A stretch of 64,000 bases of DNA from PALSA-505 sp963699015 (lineage in GTDB: Bacteria; Actinomycetota; Actinomycetes; Streptosporangiales; Streptosporangiaceae), in contig CAVOSX010000001.1 in assembly GCA_963699015.1 (NCBI GenBank), forward strand, positions 1,302,001 to 1,366,000. Direction: 5' to 3'. Every line of letters starts with the position of its first letter. Positions within the stretch are counted from its first letter, which is position 1. Below are positions 29,118-38,940 of this stretch, in pieces. Below the pieces are notes generated by a model, which was given only the letters and a program-made list of their open reading frames with translations, was not told the DNA's origin and ran no database searches. Made by a program: the position numbers and the translations under genes.

Positions 29118-29224
29118 CCGTGCGTCCTCCGTCGTGCCTGCCGTGCCGCCCCGCTGATCGACCGGGCGGCCTGGGTACGGATCCCAGGTCGCAAAAACCC
29201 GATACCGGGCTCACGCGTCGGACA

Positions 29225-29959
29225 TTACCGGACGAAGGCCCTTCTGGCGCCGAGCAACGCCGTACCGACACGCAGGTGTGTCGCGCCGAACGCAATTGCT
29301 TGCTCCAGGTCGGCGCTCATCCCGGCCGAGATCATGGTGGCGGCCGGGTGCGCGGCACGGACCGCCGCCGCCACGTCGGCAAGCTTGCCGAACGCGACGT
29401 CCGCGGACTCGCCCAGCGGGGCCACGGCCATGACGCCGCCGAGCGCCAGCCCGTCCTCGCCGGCCACCGCGTCGGCCAGCCCGGGCACCTGGTCCGCCGG
29501 GGCGCCGCCCCGGGACGGATCCGCGTCCAGGCTGACCTGGACCAGGCAGGTAACCGTCCGCCCGGCGCGCCTGGCGTGCTGGCCCAGGGCATGCGCCAGG
29601 CGGCCGCGGTCCACCGAGTGCACGACGTCGGCGTAGCGCACCACGCTCGAGCTCTTGTTGGTCTGCAGCTGGCCGACGAAATGCCAGGTCAGATCCGTCA
29701 TGCCGAGCCGCGCGCACTCGGCCGCCTTGGGCGCGGCCTCCTGGTCCCGGTTCTCCCCCACGTCGGTCACGCCGAGCTCGCGCAGCAGGCCGACGTCGGA
29801 TGCGGGCCGGGTCTTGGTGATCGCGATGATCGTGATCTCGGTCACCTCCCGGCCGGCGTCCTCGCAGGCAGCAGCGACGCGGGCACGCACCCGCGCCAGC
29901 CCGGCCGCGATCTCGCCGAGGCGGGCATCGGTGCGGTCGGGGCCGGGCGGCTGGGTCAC
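29225..29959 (-). CDS. yggS: PLP homeostasis protein (YggS family)
   Basis: This TIM-barrel protein of 244 residues binds pyridoxal phosphate and has no known catalytic reaction. The PLP lysine is in IIAITKTRPASDV. Further motifs are LGVTDVGENRDQEA, WHFVGQLQTNK and the phosphate-binding MISAGMSADLEQAIAFG. I chose the GTG at 29959 (VTQPPGPDRTD) because a longer frame overlaps pgeF. It sits 7 bases after the pgeF stop. Confidence 0.94.
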   Translation of the reverse strand: MTQPPGPDRTDARLGEIAAGLARVRARVAAACEDAGREVTEITIIAITKTRPASDVGLLRELGVTDVGENRDQEAAPKAAECARLGMTDLTWHFVGQLQTNKSSSVVRYADVVHSVDRGRLAHALGQHARRAGRTVTCLVQVSLDADPSRGGAPADQVPGLADAVAGEDGLALGGVMAVAPLGESADVAFGKLADVAAAVRAAHPAATMISAGMSADLEQAIAFGATHLRVGTALLGARRAFVR

Positions 29960-29966
29960 CTGACCA

Positions 29967-30828
29967 TCATGGCGCGAGCCAGATGAGGCCGGCGAACCGC
30001 CCGGTTCGGCCGTCGCGCCGGTAGGAGTACAGGTCACGGTCCTCGGCGGTGCACCGGTCGTCGATCCGCACCTGGCGCACCCCGGCCGCGGCAAGCTGGC
30101 CGGCTATCCCCGCGCGCAGGTCGAGGCCGGGGGTGCCCGGCCCGGGTGAGGCAGCCCGATCCCGGAACCGCCGCCGCGACGGCATCCCGCATCTGCTCGG
30201 GCACTTCGTAGCATCCGCCGCAGATCGCCGGGCCGATGACCGCGCGTGTCCTGGCCGGATCGGCTCCCGCCCTGGTCATCGCGCGCACCAGCGCCGGGAC
30301 GACCCCCAGAGCCGTTCCTGAGCGTCCCGAGTGCGCAGCGGCGATGATTCCCGCCTCCGGGTCGGCCAGCAGTACGGCCGGGCAGTCGGCGGACAGGACG
30401 CCGAGCGCCAGGCCGGTCACCGACGTGAAGCAGGCGTCCCGGGACGGGGGTTCGGTGACGGCCCGCTGCCCGGCTCCCGGTCGTCCCGGATCCGGGACGC
30501 GGCCGACATCAGCGCCGTGCACCTGGCGCATCCAGGTCATCCGGTCCGGGGCGAACCCGCAGGCTGCCGCCGCTAGCCGGCGGTTGCGGGCGACGGCATC
30601 CTCGCGATCGCCCGACCCGGTGCTCATGTTCAGCGTGTCGTAGGGCGGCCGGCTGACGCCGCCGCCGCGGCACGTGAACGCCACCTGCACGCCGGGGGCC
30701 AGGGCGAACCGCCGGACCGCCGGCTCCCGCGGCCCCGCCGGCGCGGCTGGGTGATGGTCCCCGGGGCCGCGCGCGGGCCGGCCGGGCGGGTACTGGGTGC
30801 GTGCCGGCTCCGCGGGCGCCTCGCTCAC
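29967..30828 (-). CDS. pgeF: Peptidoglycan editing factor PgeF (YfiH/laccase-domain family), one-base frameshift
   Basis: Members are Cu/Zn-containing proteins called polyphenol oxidase or PgeF, linked to removal of wrong amino acids from peptidoglycan precursors and also to purine nucleoside cleavage. Motifs are MRQVHGADV, LSADCPAVLLAD, AAHSGRSGTALG and GPAICGGCYEV. The last part (IDDRCTAEDRDLYSYRRDG) is in another frame. An extra base near 30125-30140 explains this, and correction gives 286 residues. The GTG start overlaps the ftsZ stop as GTGA. Confidence 0.9.
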
Positions 30829-32301
30829 TTCAGGAAGTCGGGCACGTCAAGATCGTCGTCCTCCTCGAAGACCACCGGCCGGCGGCGCGTGCTCGCGGCG
30901 TCGAAGACGCGGGCGGCCGCGATGGGGTCAAGCCGGCCGGGCACCGCCGCCGGCTGAGGGTCCGGCTCGGCTGCCGGGGCGTCACCCGGAGCCTGGGCAT
31001 CGCGCGCGGCCGGGGAGTCATGCGGCGCCGGGGGGTCGTGCGGGGCCGGCCCGGACGCGACGCTGCTGTCCGGTTGTCCGGCGGCGCCGGGCTGGCCGGC
31101 ACTGGCGGCGTCCTGGCCGGCGGACTCCGCTGGCGCCGACGCGTGGCCATTGCGCCCGTTGAGCGGCGAATCCGCGCCGTCCGGCGGGTCGGCCGGGCGC
31201 ACCTGGCTCGCGGCGGGGGCAGGCTGCGCGGCCGCCGCGACCTGGTAGCCCGGAGCAGCGCCGTGCTGGCCCGCGCTCACCGAGGCGTGACCGTTGGACT
31301 CGCGGCGGCCGGAAAGCACCCGCGCCGTGACCTCGGGCAGGGCGCCCCGGCCCCGGTTATCCCCCAGGCCCGCCGCGATCACGGTGACACGCACCTCGTC
31401 ACCGAGCGCGTCGTCGATGACCGCGCCGAAGATGAAGTTGGCGTCCGGCGCCGCGGAGTTCGACACCAGCTGGGCGGCCTCGTTGATCTCGAACAGGCCG
31501 AGATCCGAGCCGCCCTGGATAGACAGCAGCACGCCGTGGGCGCCATCGATGCTGGCCTCGAGCAGCGGGCTGGAGATCGCCGTCTCGGCGGCGGCGACCG
31601 AACGGTCGTCGCCCCGAGCCGAGCCGATGCCCATCAGCGCCGACGCCGGCCCCGGACATGACCGACTTCACGTCGGCGAAGTCGAGGTTGATCAGGCCGG
31701 GCGTGGTGATCAGGTCGGTGATGCCCTGGACGCCGGAAAGCAGCACCTGGTCCGCGGCCTTGAACGCGTCGAGGACGCTGACCTGCCGGTCGGAGATGGA
31801 CAGCAGCCGGTCGTTCGGTATCACGATCAGCGTGTCCACTTCCTCGCGGAGCCGCTCGATGCCGGTCTCGGCCTGGGAGCCGCGGCGCTTGCCCTCGAAG
31901 CCGAACGGACGGGTCACGACGCCGATGGTGAGCGCGCCGAGCGAGCGGGCCACGTTGGCCACCACGGGGGCGCCGCCGGTGCCGGTGCCGCCGCCCTCGC
32001 CGGCGGTGACGAAGACCATGTCGGCGCCCTTGAGCACCTCCTCGATCTCCTCGCGGTGATCTTCAGCGGCCCTGCCGCCGACCTCGGGGTTCGCGCCTGC
32101 CCCAAGTCCCCTGGTGAGCTCGCGCCCGACGTCGAGCTTGACGTCGGCGTCGCTCATCAGCAGCGCCTGGGCGTCGGTATTAATCGCGATGAACTCGACA
32201 CCCTTAAGTCCCTCTTCGATCATCCGGTTTACGGCGTTGACGCCGCCCCCGCCGATTCCGGCCACCTTGATGACCGCGAGGTAATTCTGCGGTGCTGCCA
32301 C
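30825..32301 (-). CDS. ftsZ: Cell division GTPase FtsZ, one-base frameshift
   Basis: FtsZ is the tubulin homologue that forms the division ring. The N-terminal GTP-binding half has KVAGIGGGGVNAVNRM and the tubulin signature GEGGGTGTGGAP. The T7 loop region NLDFADVKSVM stands just before the break. An extra G near 31646 shifts the frame, and removing it gives VMSGAGSALMGIGSARG. The C-terminal half continues to a long Ala/Pro-rich linker and ends with the conserved tail DDLDVPDFLK. The corrected length is 491 residues. The GTG at 32301 has an AAAGGG ribosome-binding site. Because FtsZ is central to the cluster, I treat the break as an error. Confidence 0.96.
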
Positions 32302-32739
32302 GAGGAAGGACCCTTTCGCTCGTATGCCCCTGTCGCATTCAAGGCCGCATTCTTGCAGGCCTCCATGCCGCTTACCTCGGGAAACCGGGACGCTAGCGAC
32401 CAGCCACAATGCGCCGCCAGAACCATCGGCCGGTCACGCCCCTGGATTACCCGGGATAAACTCTCACCCTCAAGTTGAGATTTAGACTTATGTCAACCTG
32501 ACGATTGCTAAGGACAGTAGGATCGCCCGTCACCCGGGTCAACTAACCGGCCCCGAACCCGTCCGGCGTGTCGCGGCGCCCGGACTCGCAAGGCCCGCCC
32601 GTCAGCGCGGAACATTAGTCGCGCTATGTCGCTGCAAATGCTTCCTCTTCAGCCGGCGAACACCAACCCCCGTCTCACATGCCGAGACGAGCCAGGTGCA
32701 GCCCGGCAGGCGGCGGGTGCGGGGCTGGGCGGGGCGTGG
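32302..32739 (-). promoter_or_regulatory. ftsZ upstream region (438 bases) with candidate promoter
   Basis: The gap between ftsQ and ftsZ holds no gene. Reading the minus strand, TTGACA occurs at 32496-32491 and is followed 17 bases later by TTGAGG (32473-32468). The nearby CAACTTGAGGGTGAGAG resembles sequences upstream of ftsZ in Streptomyces, where dedicated ftsZ promoters are known. A short inverted repeat (CGTCTC / GAGACG, 32671-32689) lies after ftsQ, but without a T tract, so it is a weak terminator candidate. The region is less GC-rich than its surroundings. Confidence 0.45.
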
Positions 32740-33564
32740 TCAGCCGGTGGCGGCGCTGCCGGGGGCGCTGACGTCGTAGGAGCGCGCGTGCGTGCGCATC
32801 AGGATGGCCAGCACCCGCGCCTTCTGCGCCGCCAGGCCTGGGCTACCCCAGTCAACCGTGACCCCGCCCGACAGGTGCAGCGTGACCGCGTCCGGCGTCG
32901 GGACGGATACGGACGTGACCCGGCGGGCGATCCCGCGCGGAAGCTCGCGCAGGACGCTCGCCGCGGCCCGCACGCCGGGATTGCCGGGCAGCGGGCCGAC
33001 CGGGACGAACTGCGGAATCCGCCGGGGCCGCTTCTTGACCTGCTGCACCACCACGCCCGAAGGGTCGACGAGCTCGAACAGGCCGGCTGCGGGAACCGCC
33101 AGCGCCGGCTTGCGTTCCTGTACGGCGATCACCACCCCGTCGGGCCAGCTCCTGGTCACCCGGGCCGATTGCACCTGGGTGATGCGGTCGAACCCGGCCG
33201 GCCACGGCGCCGGTGTTCACCCGGATCAGCGGCTGGCCCTCGGGGATGCCGGCGGCGGCGAGCACCTCGGACTTCGGCACCAGGCGCGTGCCCGTGACCT
33301 CGATCGACCGCACGACGAGCAGTCGCGAGCCGAACAGCACCCACACCACGGCCGCGATCAGCGCGGCCACGGCGAGCGCGAAGAACGCCGTCTTGTACCG
33401 GCTGCGCCCGCGGCGCTCGCGGCGCGGCGCACCCCCGGCGCCGGCCCTGGAGAATCCCCGGTCGCCACCGCGGCCGTCGCCCCGCTGTGATCGGTCGCGC
33501 CGCCGGGCGCGGCCGGGCCGTCGCGCTCCGGCGCGCTGCCGCGGCCGCGCGGGCCGCCGGTCAC
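32740..33564 (-). CDS. ftsQ: Cell division protein FtsQ, two frameshifts
   Basis: FtsQ is a bitopic membrane protein linking the Z ring to the septal synthase. Parts visible are a basic Gly/Arg-rich cytoplasmic region, one membrane segment (AFFALAVAALIAAVVWVLFG), and a POTRA domain (VRSIEVTGTRLVPKSEVLAAAG). The C-terminal beta domain lies in another frame (SWPDGVVIAVQERKPAL to the end). An extra base near 33197 restores FDRITQVQSARVTRSW. A second shift is needed somewhere in 33390-33560 to connect the GTG at 33564, which overlaps the murC stop, with the frame of the membrane segment. The net length is about 274 residues. Confidence 0.87.
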
Positions 33565-35078
33565 CGGGCCGCTCCCCCGCGGTCGCGGAGCGCGCCGAGC
33601 AGGAGCGGCCCGAGCCTGGTCACGTCGCCGGCGCCCATGGTCAGTACGATGTCGCCCGGCTCGGTGACATCGGCGACCGCGAGCGGCACCGCCTCCTCGT
33701 GCGGCAGGTAGCGGGCCTTGCCCTGCGGCACGGCGTCGGCGACAAGCCGCCCGCTCACTCCCGGCTCCGGGTCTTCCCTGGCCGCGTAGACGTCGAGCAC
33801 GAATACCAGGTCGGCGAGGCCGAGCGCCGCTCCGAACTCGGCCGCGAAGATGCGCGTCCGGCTGTACAGGTGCGGCTGGAAGACGGCGATGACCCGGCCG
33901 CCGCCTGCTATCTCGCGGGCCGCGCGCAGGTCGGCGGTGAGCTCGGTGGGGTGGTGCGCGTAGCTGTCCAGCACGCGGACCCCGGCGGCCTCGCCCTTGG
34001 GTTCCAGCCTGCGCTGCGCGCCGCGGTAGGCGGCGAGCCCGGCGGCGGCCTGCGGCCAGCTCACCCCGAGCTCGACGGCCGCGGCGAACGCGGCGGCCGC
34101 GTTGAGCGCGTTGTGCCGGCCGGGCACCGCGAGCTCGATCCGCTGCTCGCTCACGGCCGCGGCCGGCCCGCCACCCGCGGCCGGCCTGTCACCCGCGGCC
34201 AGCTGGCTGCCCGCGGTCACCGTCATGCTGATCCCCATCCCGCGCGGTGCCATCCCGCTGACCAGGTAGTCCGCTGTGGGCGACACGCCGTAGCGGCACA
34301 CTCGAAGCGGCAGATCCGCGACGGCGACGGCGGCGGCCAGCGCCCTGGTGCCCGGGTGGTCGGCGCACAGCACCAGCAGGCCCCCCGGGCGGATGCGGCG
34401 GGCGAACGCCGTGAACGTGTCCTCGATCTCGGCCAGCCCGGCGTAGTTGTCGAGATGGTCGGCCTCGATGTTGGTCACGATCGCGGCATCGGGTGAAAGC
34501 AGCAGGAACGAGCGATCGCTCTCGTCGGCCTCGGCCACGAATATCTCGCCGTCGCCCCAGGCGGCGCCCAGCCCCGTCTCGGTCAGCACCCCGCCGATCG
34601 CGTATCCGGGGTCGAGGCCGGACGCCAGCAGGATGGTGCTGAGCATGGCGGTCGTGGTGGTCTTGCCGTGCGTGCCGGCCACGGCGACCGTCCGCTTGCC
34701 GGCCATCACCGACGCCAGCGCGGACGCCCGGTGAACGATCCTCATCCCGCGCCTGCGCGCCTCGGCGAGCTCCGGGTTGCCTGCGCGGATCGCGGTCGAG
34801 ATCACGAGCGTGTCCGCACCGTCGAGGTGGGCCGCATCGTGACCGACGTGCACCTCAGCGCCGAGGGCAGCCAGCGCGGTGAGCACGTCGGAGGGCATGG
34901 AGTCGCTGCCCGATACCGCGATCCCCCGGGCCAGCATGATCCGCGCGATCCCGGACATGCCCGCGCCGCCGATGCCGGCGAAGTGCACCCGGCCAAGCTG
35001 GGTGAGCGGCAGCACGCCCTCGGTGCCGCCCGTGACCGCGGCCGCGCCGACAGGTGCGGCCGCCCGCGGCCCGCTCAC
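33561..35078 (-). CDS. murC: UDP-N-acetylmuramate--L-alanine ligase
   Basis: MurC adds the first amino acid of the peptidoglycan stem peptide. The 505-residue protein shows HFAGIGGAGMSGIARI (UDP-binding domain), the ATP loop VAGTHGKTTTTAML, FVAEADESDRSFL, the central-domain segment VPGRHNALNAAAAFAA, and SYAHHPTEL in the C-terminal domain. The GTG at 35078 overlaps the murG stop, and the stop overlaps the ftsQ start, both as GTGA. In Streptomyces murC lies outside this cluster, while here it has the murG-murC-ftsQ order seen in mycobacteria. Confidence 0.97.
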   Translation of the reverse strand: MSGPRAAAPVGAAAVTGGTEGVLPLTQLGRVHFAGIGGAGMSGIARIMLARGIAVSGSDSMPSDVLTALAALGAEVHVGHDAAHLDGADTLVISTAIRAGNPELAEARRRGMRIVHRASALASVMAGKRTVAVAGTHGKTTTTAMLSTILLASGLDPGYAIGGVLTETGLGAAWGDGEIFVAEADESDRSFLLLSPDAAIVTNIEADHLDNYAGLAEIEDTFTAFARRIRPGGLLVLCADHPGTRALAAAVAVADLPLRVCRYGVSPTADYLVSGMAPRGMGISMTVTAGSQLAAGDRPAAGGGPAAAVSEQRIELAVPGRHNALNAAAAFAAAVELGVSWPQAAAGLAAYRGAQRRLEPKGEAAGVRVLDSYAHHPTELTADLRAAREIAGGGRVIAVFQPHLYSRTRIFAAEFGAALGLADLVFVLDVYAAREDPEPGVSGRLVADAVPQGKARYLPHEEAVPLAVADVTEPGDIVLTMGAGDVTRLGPLLLGALRDRGGAAR

Positions 35079-36161
35079 CGGCCGTCCCTGATCACGTCGA
35101 GGACCGCGCCGGCCAGCGTGGCGTCCGCGTCCCTGACGCCGAGCGCGGCTGCGGCCGCGGACATGGCGGCCACCCGCTCGGAATCGGCAAGCACGGGCAG
35201 CAGCGTGTCCCGGATCCACTCCGGCGTCAGCCTGGCGTCCTCGACCATCAGGCCGCCGCCGGCCGCCGCGATGGGCTCCGCGTTCAGCACCTGCTCGCCG
35301 TTGCCGTGCGGGAGCGGGACGAACGCGGCTGGCAGGCCGACCGCGGTGACCTCGGCGCAGGTACTCGCCCCGGCGCGGCACAGCACCAGATCCGCGGCGG
35401 CGTAGGCAAGATCCATCCGATCCAGGTACGGCACGATCAGCTGCGCCGGGCCCGGCCCGGGCGGCGGGGCGGCCACGGTGGAGCGCGGCCCGATGATGAG
35501 CAGCAGCTGCACGCCGGCCTGCTCGGATCCACCCGGCCGCGGCGAGGACCGCCTGGTTCAGCGACCGCGCGCCCTGCGATCCGCCGGTGACCAGCAGCAC
35601 CGGCAGGTCGGGGCGGAAACCGAAATGCGCCCGGGCCTTGTCGGCCAGGTCGAGCCGGTCCAGCTCGGTGATCTGGCGCCGCAGCGGGATGCCGATGTAG
35701 CGGGCGTGCGGCAGCGAGGCGCCGGGGTTGCCGGTGAACACGTGCCGGGTCAGCCGGGCGCCCAGCCGGTTGGCCAGGCCCGGGCGAGGGTTGGCCTCGT
35801 GCACCACGATCGGCACCCGGCGGCGCCTGGCCGCCAGGTAGGCAGGCGTCGAGACGTACCCGCCGAACCCCACCACGACGTCCGCCCTGGTCTGGTCGAG
35901 CACCCGGGCCGAGGCGCTGACCGCCGCGGCCAGCCTGCCGGGCACGGTCAGCAGCTGCGGCGTGACCGAGCGCGGAAGCGGCACCGGGGGGATGGTCGCG
36001 AGCTCGTAGCCATGCTGCGGCACGAGCCGGGCCTCCAGCCCGCGCTCGGTGCCGAGGAACGTCAGCCCGACCGAGGGATCGGCCCGGCGCAGCGCGTCGG
36101 CCACGGCGAGCGCGGGTGAGATGTGGCCGGCCGTCCCGCCACCGGCCAGGATTACCCTCAT
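35075..36161 (-). CDS. murG: MurG, lipid II-forming GlcNAc transferase, one-base frameshift
   Basis: MurG transfers GlcNAc to lipid I at the inner face of the membrane. Motifs are VILAGGGTAGHISPALAVA, FGGYVSTPAYLAA, HEANPRPGLANRLG and VTGGSQGARSLNQA in the N-terminal part. The C-terminal donor site (ADLVLCRAGASTCAEVTAVG, PLPHGNGEQVLNA) is in a second frame. An extra base at about 35532-35534 in a CCC run breaks it, and removing it gives LAAAGGSEQAGVQLLLIIG. The corrected length is 361 residues, normal for MurG. Confidence 0.95.
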
Positions 36162-36184
36162 CGCTGGCTGCTCTCCTCGTCCGG

Positions 36185-37483
36185 TCAGGCCCGCCGGGGA
36201 CGTGTCCTTGACAGGCCAAGCCAGCTTAGGACGCGGCGCGGTCCGCTTTCGCCCCGAGCGGCCAAAGCTTCCCTGGCCCCCGGCTCTCGCCTGGCGAAGG
36301 ACATCAGCATGCCGAGCGCCGCCATGGTGACCAGCAGCGAGGACACCCCCTCGGACACCAGCGGGAGCGGTACCCCGGTGATCGGGAACACGCCGATCAC
36401 CGCGCCGATGTTCACCACCGCCTGGACCACGATCCACGCGGTAGCCGCAGCCGCGGCGAGCCGCATGAACGTGTCGTCGACCCGCCGGGCGATCCGCAGG
36501 CCCGCGTAGGCCAGCGCGCCATACAGCGCCGACACGCACAGCGTGCCGACCAGGCCCAGCTCCTCGCCGATGATGGCGAAGATGTAGTCGGTGGTGGCGT
36601 TCGGGACCCAGCCCCACTTCTCCCTGCTCGCGCCCAGCCCCACGCCGAACCAGCCGCCGGAACCGATCGCGTACTTGCCCTGGATGCTCTGCATGTTGAC
36701 GCCGACCGGATTGGCCTGCGGGTTCATGAAGCTGGTCAGGCGCTCGAGCCGGTATGGCGCGACGACGATCAGCATGAGCATCACCAGGCCCATCAGGCCG
36801 AGCATGCCCGCGAACAGCCGGCCTGGCGTGCCGATCACCCACAGCAACGTGAGGAAGATGGTCAGCAGCACGAACGTGGTGCCCAGGTCATCGCCGAGCA
36901 TCACGAGTATGCAGATGAGGCCGGCGCCGGGCAGCAGCGGCATCAGCAGGTGCCGCCATTCGGTCAGCCGGCCGAGCTTCTCCTTGCGCGCCAGCAGATC
37001 CGCCCCCCACAGCACGAAGGCGATCTTGGCCAGCTCGGACGGCTGCAGCTGGAAGGGCCCGAGCTGGATCCAGCGGGACGCGCCGCCGGACACCACTCCT
37101 ACGCCCGGGATGAGCGTGAGCATCAGGCCGACCACGGACACCGCGAGCAGCGGGTAGGCGGCGGCGCGAAACAGCCGCGGTGACGAGCGGGCCGCGATCC
37201 ACATGATCGGCAGCCCGAGCGCCACGCCCACCAGCTGCTTCTGGAAGTCCCGGTACGGCGGCGTGCCGTTGGCCAGCGCCGATGCCGACGAGGTGGACAG
37301 CACCATGACCAGGCCGAGCGCCAGCAGCAGCAGGCTGATCCCGATGATCAGGTAGTAGGACAGCAGCGGACGGCTGAGCAGCGCGGACCAGGCGGCCAGC
37401 CGCTCCCGCGGCACCAGGCTGCCCGGTTGCGCCGCACCGGTGCCGCGGTCACCCCCGGCACCGCCTACGGTGGTGGCGCTCAT
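36185..37483 (-). CDS. ftsW: FtsW septal peptidoglycan polymerase (SEDS family)
   Basis: FtsW is a polytopic SEDS glycosyltransferase that works with FtsI. The 432-residue protein has about ten membrane segments. Typical motifs are GGASRWIQLGPFQLQPSELAK, MLGDDLGTTFVL, NPVGVNMQSIQGKYAIGSGG, IFAIIGEELGLVG and GVPLPLVSEGVSSLL. The start overlaps the murD stop by four bases (ATGA). The gene lies between murD and murG, the usual position of division-specific ftsW. Confidence 0.96.
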   Translation of the reverse strand: MSATTVGGAGGDRGTGAAQPGSLVPRERLAAWSALLSRPLLSYYLIIGISLLLLALGLVMVLSTSSASALANGTPPYRDFQKQLVGVALGLPIMWIAARSSPRLFRAAAYPLLAVSVVGLMLTLIPGVGVVSGGASRWIQLGPFQLQPSELAKIAFVLWGADLLARKEKLGRLTEWRHLLMPLLPGAGLICILVMLGDDLGTTFVLLTIFLTLLWVIGTPGRLFAGMLGLMGLVMLMLIVVAPYRLERLTSFMNPQANPVGVNMQSIQGKYAIGSGGWFGVGLGASREKWGWVPNATTDYIFAIIGEELGLVGTLCVSALYGALAYAGLRIARRVDDTFMRLAAAAATAWIVVQAVVNIGAVIGVFPITGVPLPLVSEGVSSLLVTMAALGMLMSFARREPGAREALAARGESGPRRVLSWLGLSRTRPRRA

Positions 37484-38940
37484 GACGCTGCGGGCAGCGC
37501 CCGTACCGCGCCGGCGAACGCATCCCCGCGCTCCCCGTAGTTACTGAACATGTCGAGCGAGGCGGCCGCCGGCGCCAGCAGCACCGTGTCGCCGGGCCCG
37601 GCGAGGGCGGCAGCCTCGGTCACAACGCGTCCCATCACACCAGTGTCGGTGCCGGCCAGCTCAACCACCGGGACATCGGGCGCGTGTCGCGCGAGAGCCT
37701 GCCGCAGGATGCCGCGATCGCGGCCGAGCAGCACCGCTGCGCGCAGCCGTCCGGCCGCTCCCCGGACCAGGCCGTCGATGTCGGCGGCCTCGCCGCGCAG
37801 CATCCCGCCCGCCACCCAGACCACCGACGGGTAGGCGGCCAGCGAGGCGGCCGCGGCGTGCGGGTTGGTGGCCTTGGAGTCGTCCACGTAGCTGACGCCG
37901 CCGACGTCGGCCACCAGCGTCATCCGGTGCGGTTCGGGCTCGAACGAGCGCAGCCCGGCCCGGACGGCGGCGGCCTGCACGCCGTACGCCCTGGCCAGCG
38001 CCGCCGCGGCCAGCGCGTTGGCCACGTTGTGCGGCGCGCCGGGCCGGACGTCGCTGACCGGGGCCAGCGCCACGCTCTCGCCGAACGCGCGGTCGACCAG
38101 CAGGCCGGCCGCCACACCCAGCTCGCCAGGGCCGGGCGGGCCGAGCCGGAACGAGACGATCCGGGACAGCCCGGCCGCGCCGGCCGCCAGGCGGCGCGAC
38201 CAGGGGTCATCGGCGTTGCACACGGCGATCGTCCCCGGCGCGAAGATCCGCGCCTTGTCGTGCGCGTAGGATTCCAGGTCGCCGTGCCAGTCGATGTGAT
38301 CGGCGGCCAGGTTGAGCACGGTCGCCGCCAGCGGGCGCAGCGAGCTGCTCCAGTGCAGCTGGAAGCTGGACAGCTCCACCGCGAGCACCTGGTAGGGGCA
38401 GGCCTCGGTGACCGCCGCCACCGCCGAGGTGCCGACGTTCCCGGCCGCGGCGGCGCGCAGCCCCGCCGACTCGAGCATGGCGGCGAGCATCTTCACCGTC
38501 GTCGTCTTGCCGTTGGTCCCGGTAACGCCCAGCCACGCCTGTGCGGTGCCGTCGGCGAGCACCGGCCGCAGCCGCCAGGCCAGCTCGACGTCGCCGATGA
38601 CCGGGACCCCGGCGCGGGCGGCCGCGGCCAGCAGCGGCGCGTCCGGCCGCCAGCCGGGCGAGGTCACCACCAGCCGGGTGCCCGGCGGCAGGCCGGCGTC
38701 GTCGGCGGTGCTGCCGAGCAGGACCTTGATCCCGAGCCGGGCCAGCTCGGCCGCCCTGGCCCGGCGCGCTTCGTCGTCGCCGGAGTCCAGCACGATGACC
38801 TGGGCGCCGCGGGCGGCCAGTGCCCGGGCAGCCGGCGGACCGGAGACGCCCAGGCCGGCCACGCAGACCAGCTGCCGGTCCCACGAGGTGCCCTCCGCCG
38901 CCGGCTGCGCGCCGGGGACGGTCATCCCGGGCTTACCCAC
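37480..38940 (-). CDS. murD: UDP-N-acetylmuramoylalanine--D-glutamate ligase
   Basis: MurD adds D-glutamate to UDP-MurNAc-L-Ala. The 486-residue protein shows VCVAGLGVSGPPAARAL in the N-terminal Rossmann domain, the ATP loop GVTGTNGKTTTVKML, VLNLAADHIDWHGDLESYAHDK, and YVDDSKATNPHAA in the C-terminal domain. It overlaps mraY by 19 bases at its start and ftsW by four at its end. Confidence 0.97.
   Translation of the reverse strand: MGKPGMTVPGAQPAAEGTSWDRQLVCVAGLGVSGPPAARALAARGAQVIVLDSGDDEARRARAAELARLGIKVLLGSTADDAGLPPGTRLVVTSPGWRPDAPLLAAAARAGVPVIGDVELAWRLRPVLADGTAQAWLGVTGTNGKTTTVKMLAAMLESAGLRAAAAGNVGTSAVAAVTEACPYQVLAVELSSFQLHWSSSLRPLAATVLNLAADHIDWHGDLESYAHDKARIFAPGTIAVCNADDPWSRRLAAGAAGLSRIVSFRLGPPGPGELGVAAGLLVDRAFGESVALAPVSDVRPGAPHNVANALAAAALARAYGVQAAAVRAGLRSFEPEPHRMTLVADVGGVSYVDDSKATNPHAAAASLAAYPSVVWVAGGMLRGEAADIDGLVRGAAGRLRAAVLLGRDRGILRQALARHAPDVPVVELAGTDTGVMGRVVTEAAALAGPGDTVLLAPAAASLDMFSNYGERGDAFAGAVRALPAAS

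Noticed and set aside
30825..32301. ftsZ called as a pseudogene
   Set aside because: Both halves keep all motifs including the C-terminal tail, one base explains the break, and similar breaks occur in other essential genes.
33561..36842. A single minus-strand frame that looks like a MurG-MurC fusion of 1093 residues
   Set aside because: It joins an ftsW shadow, the N-terminal half of murG and murC only because an indel in murG removes the natural frame change. The murG C-terminus exists in another frame.
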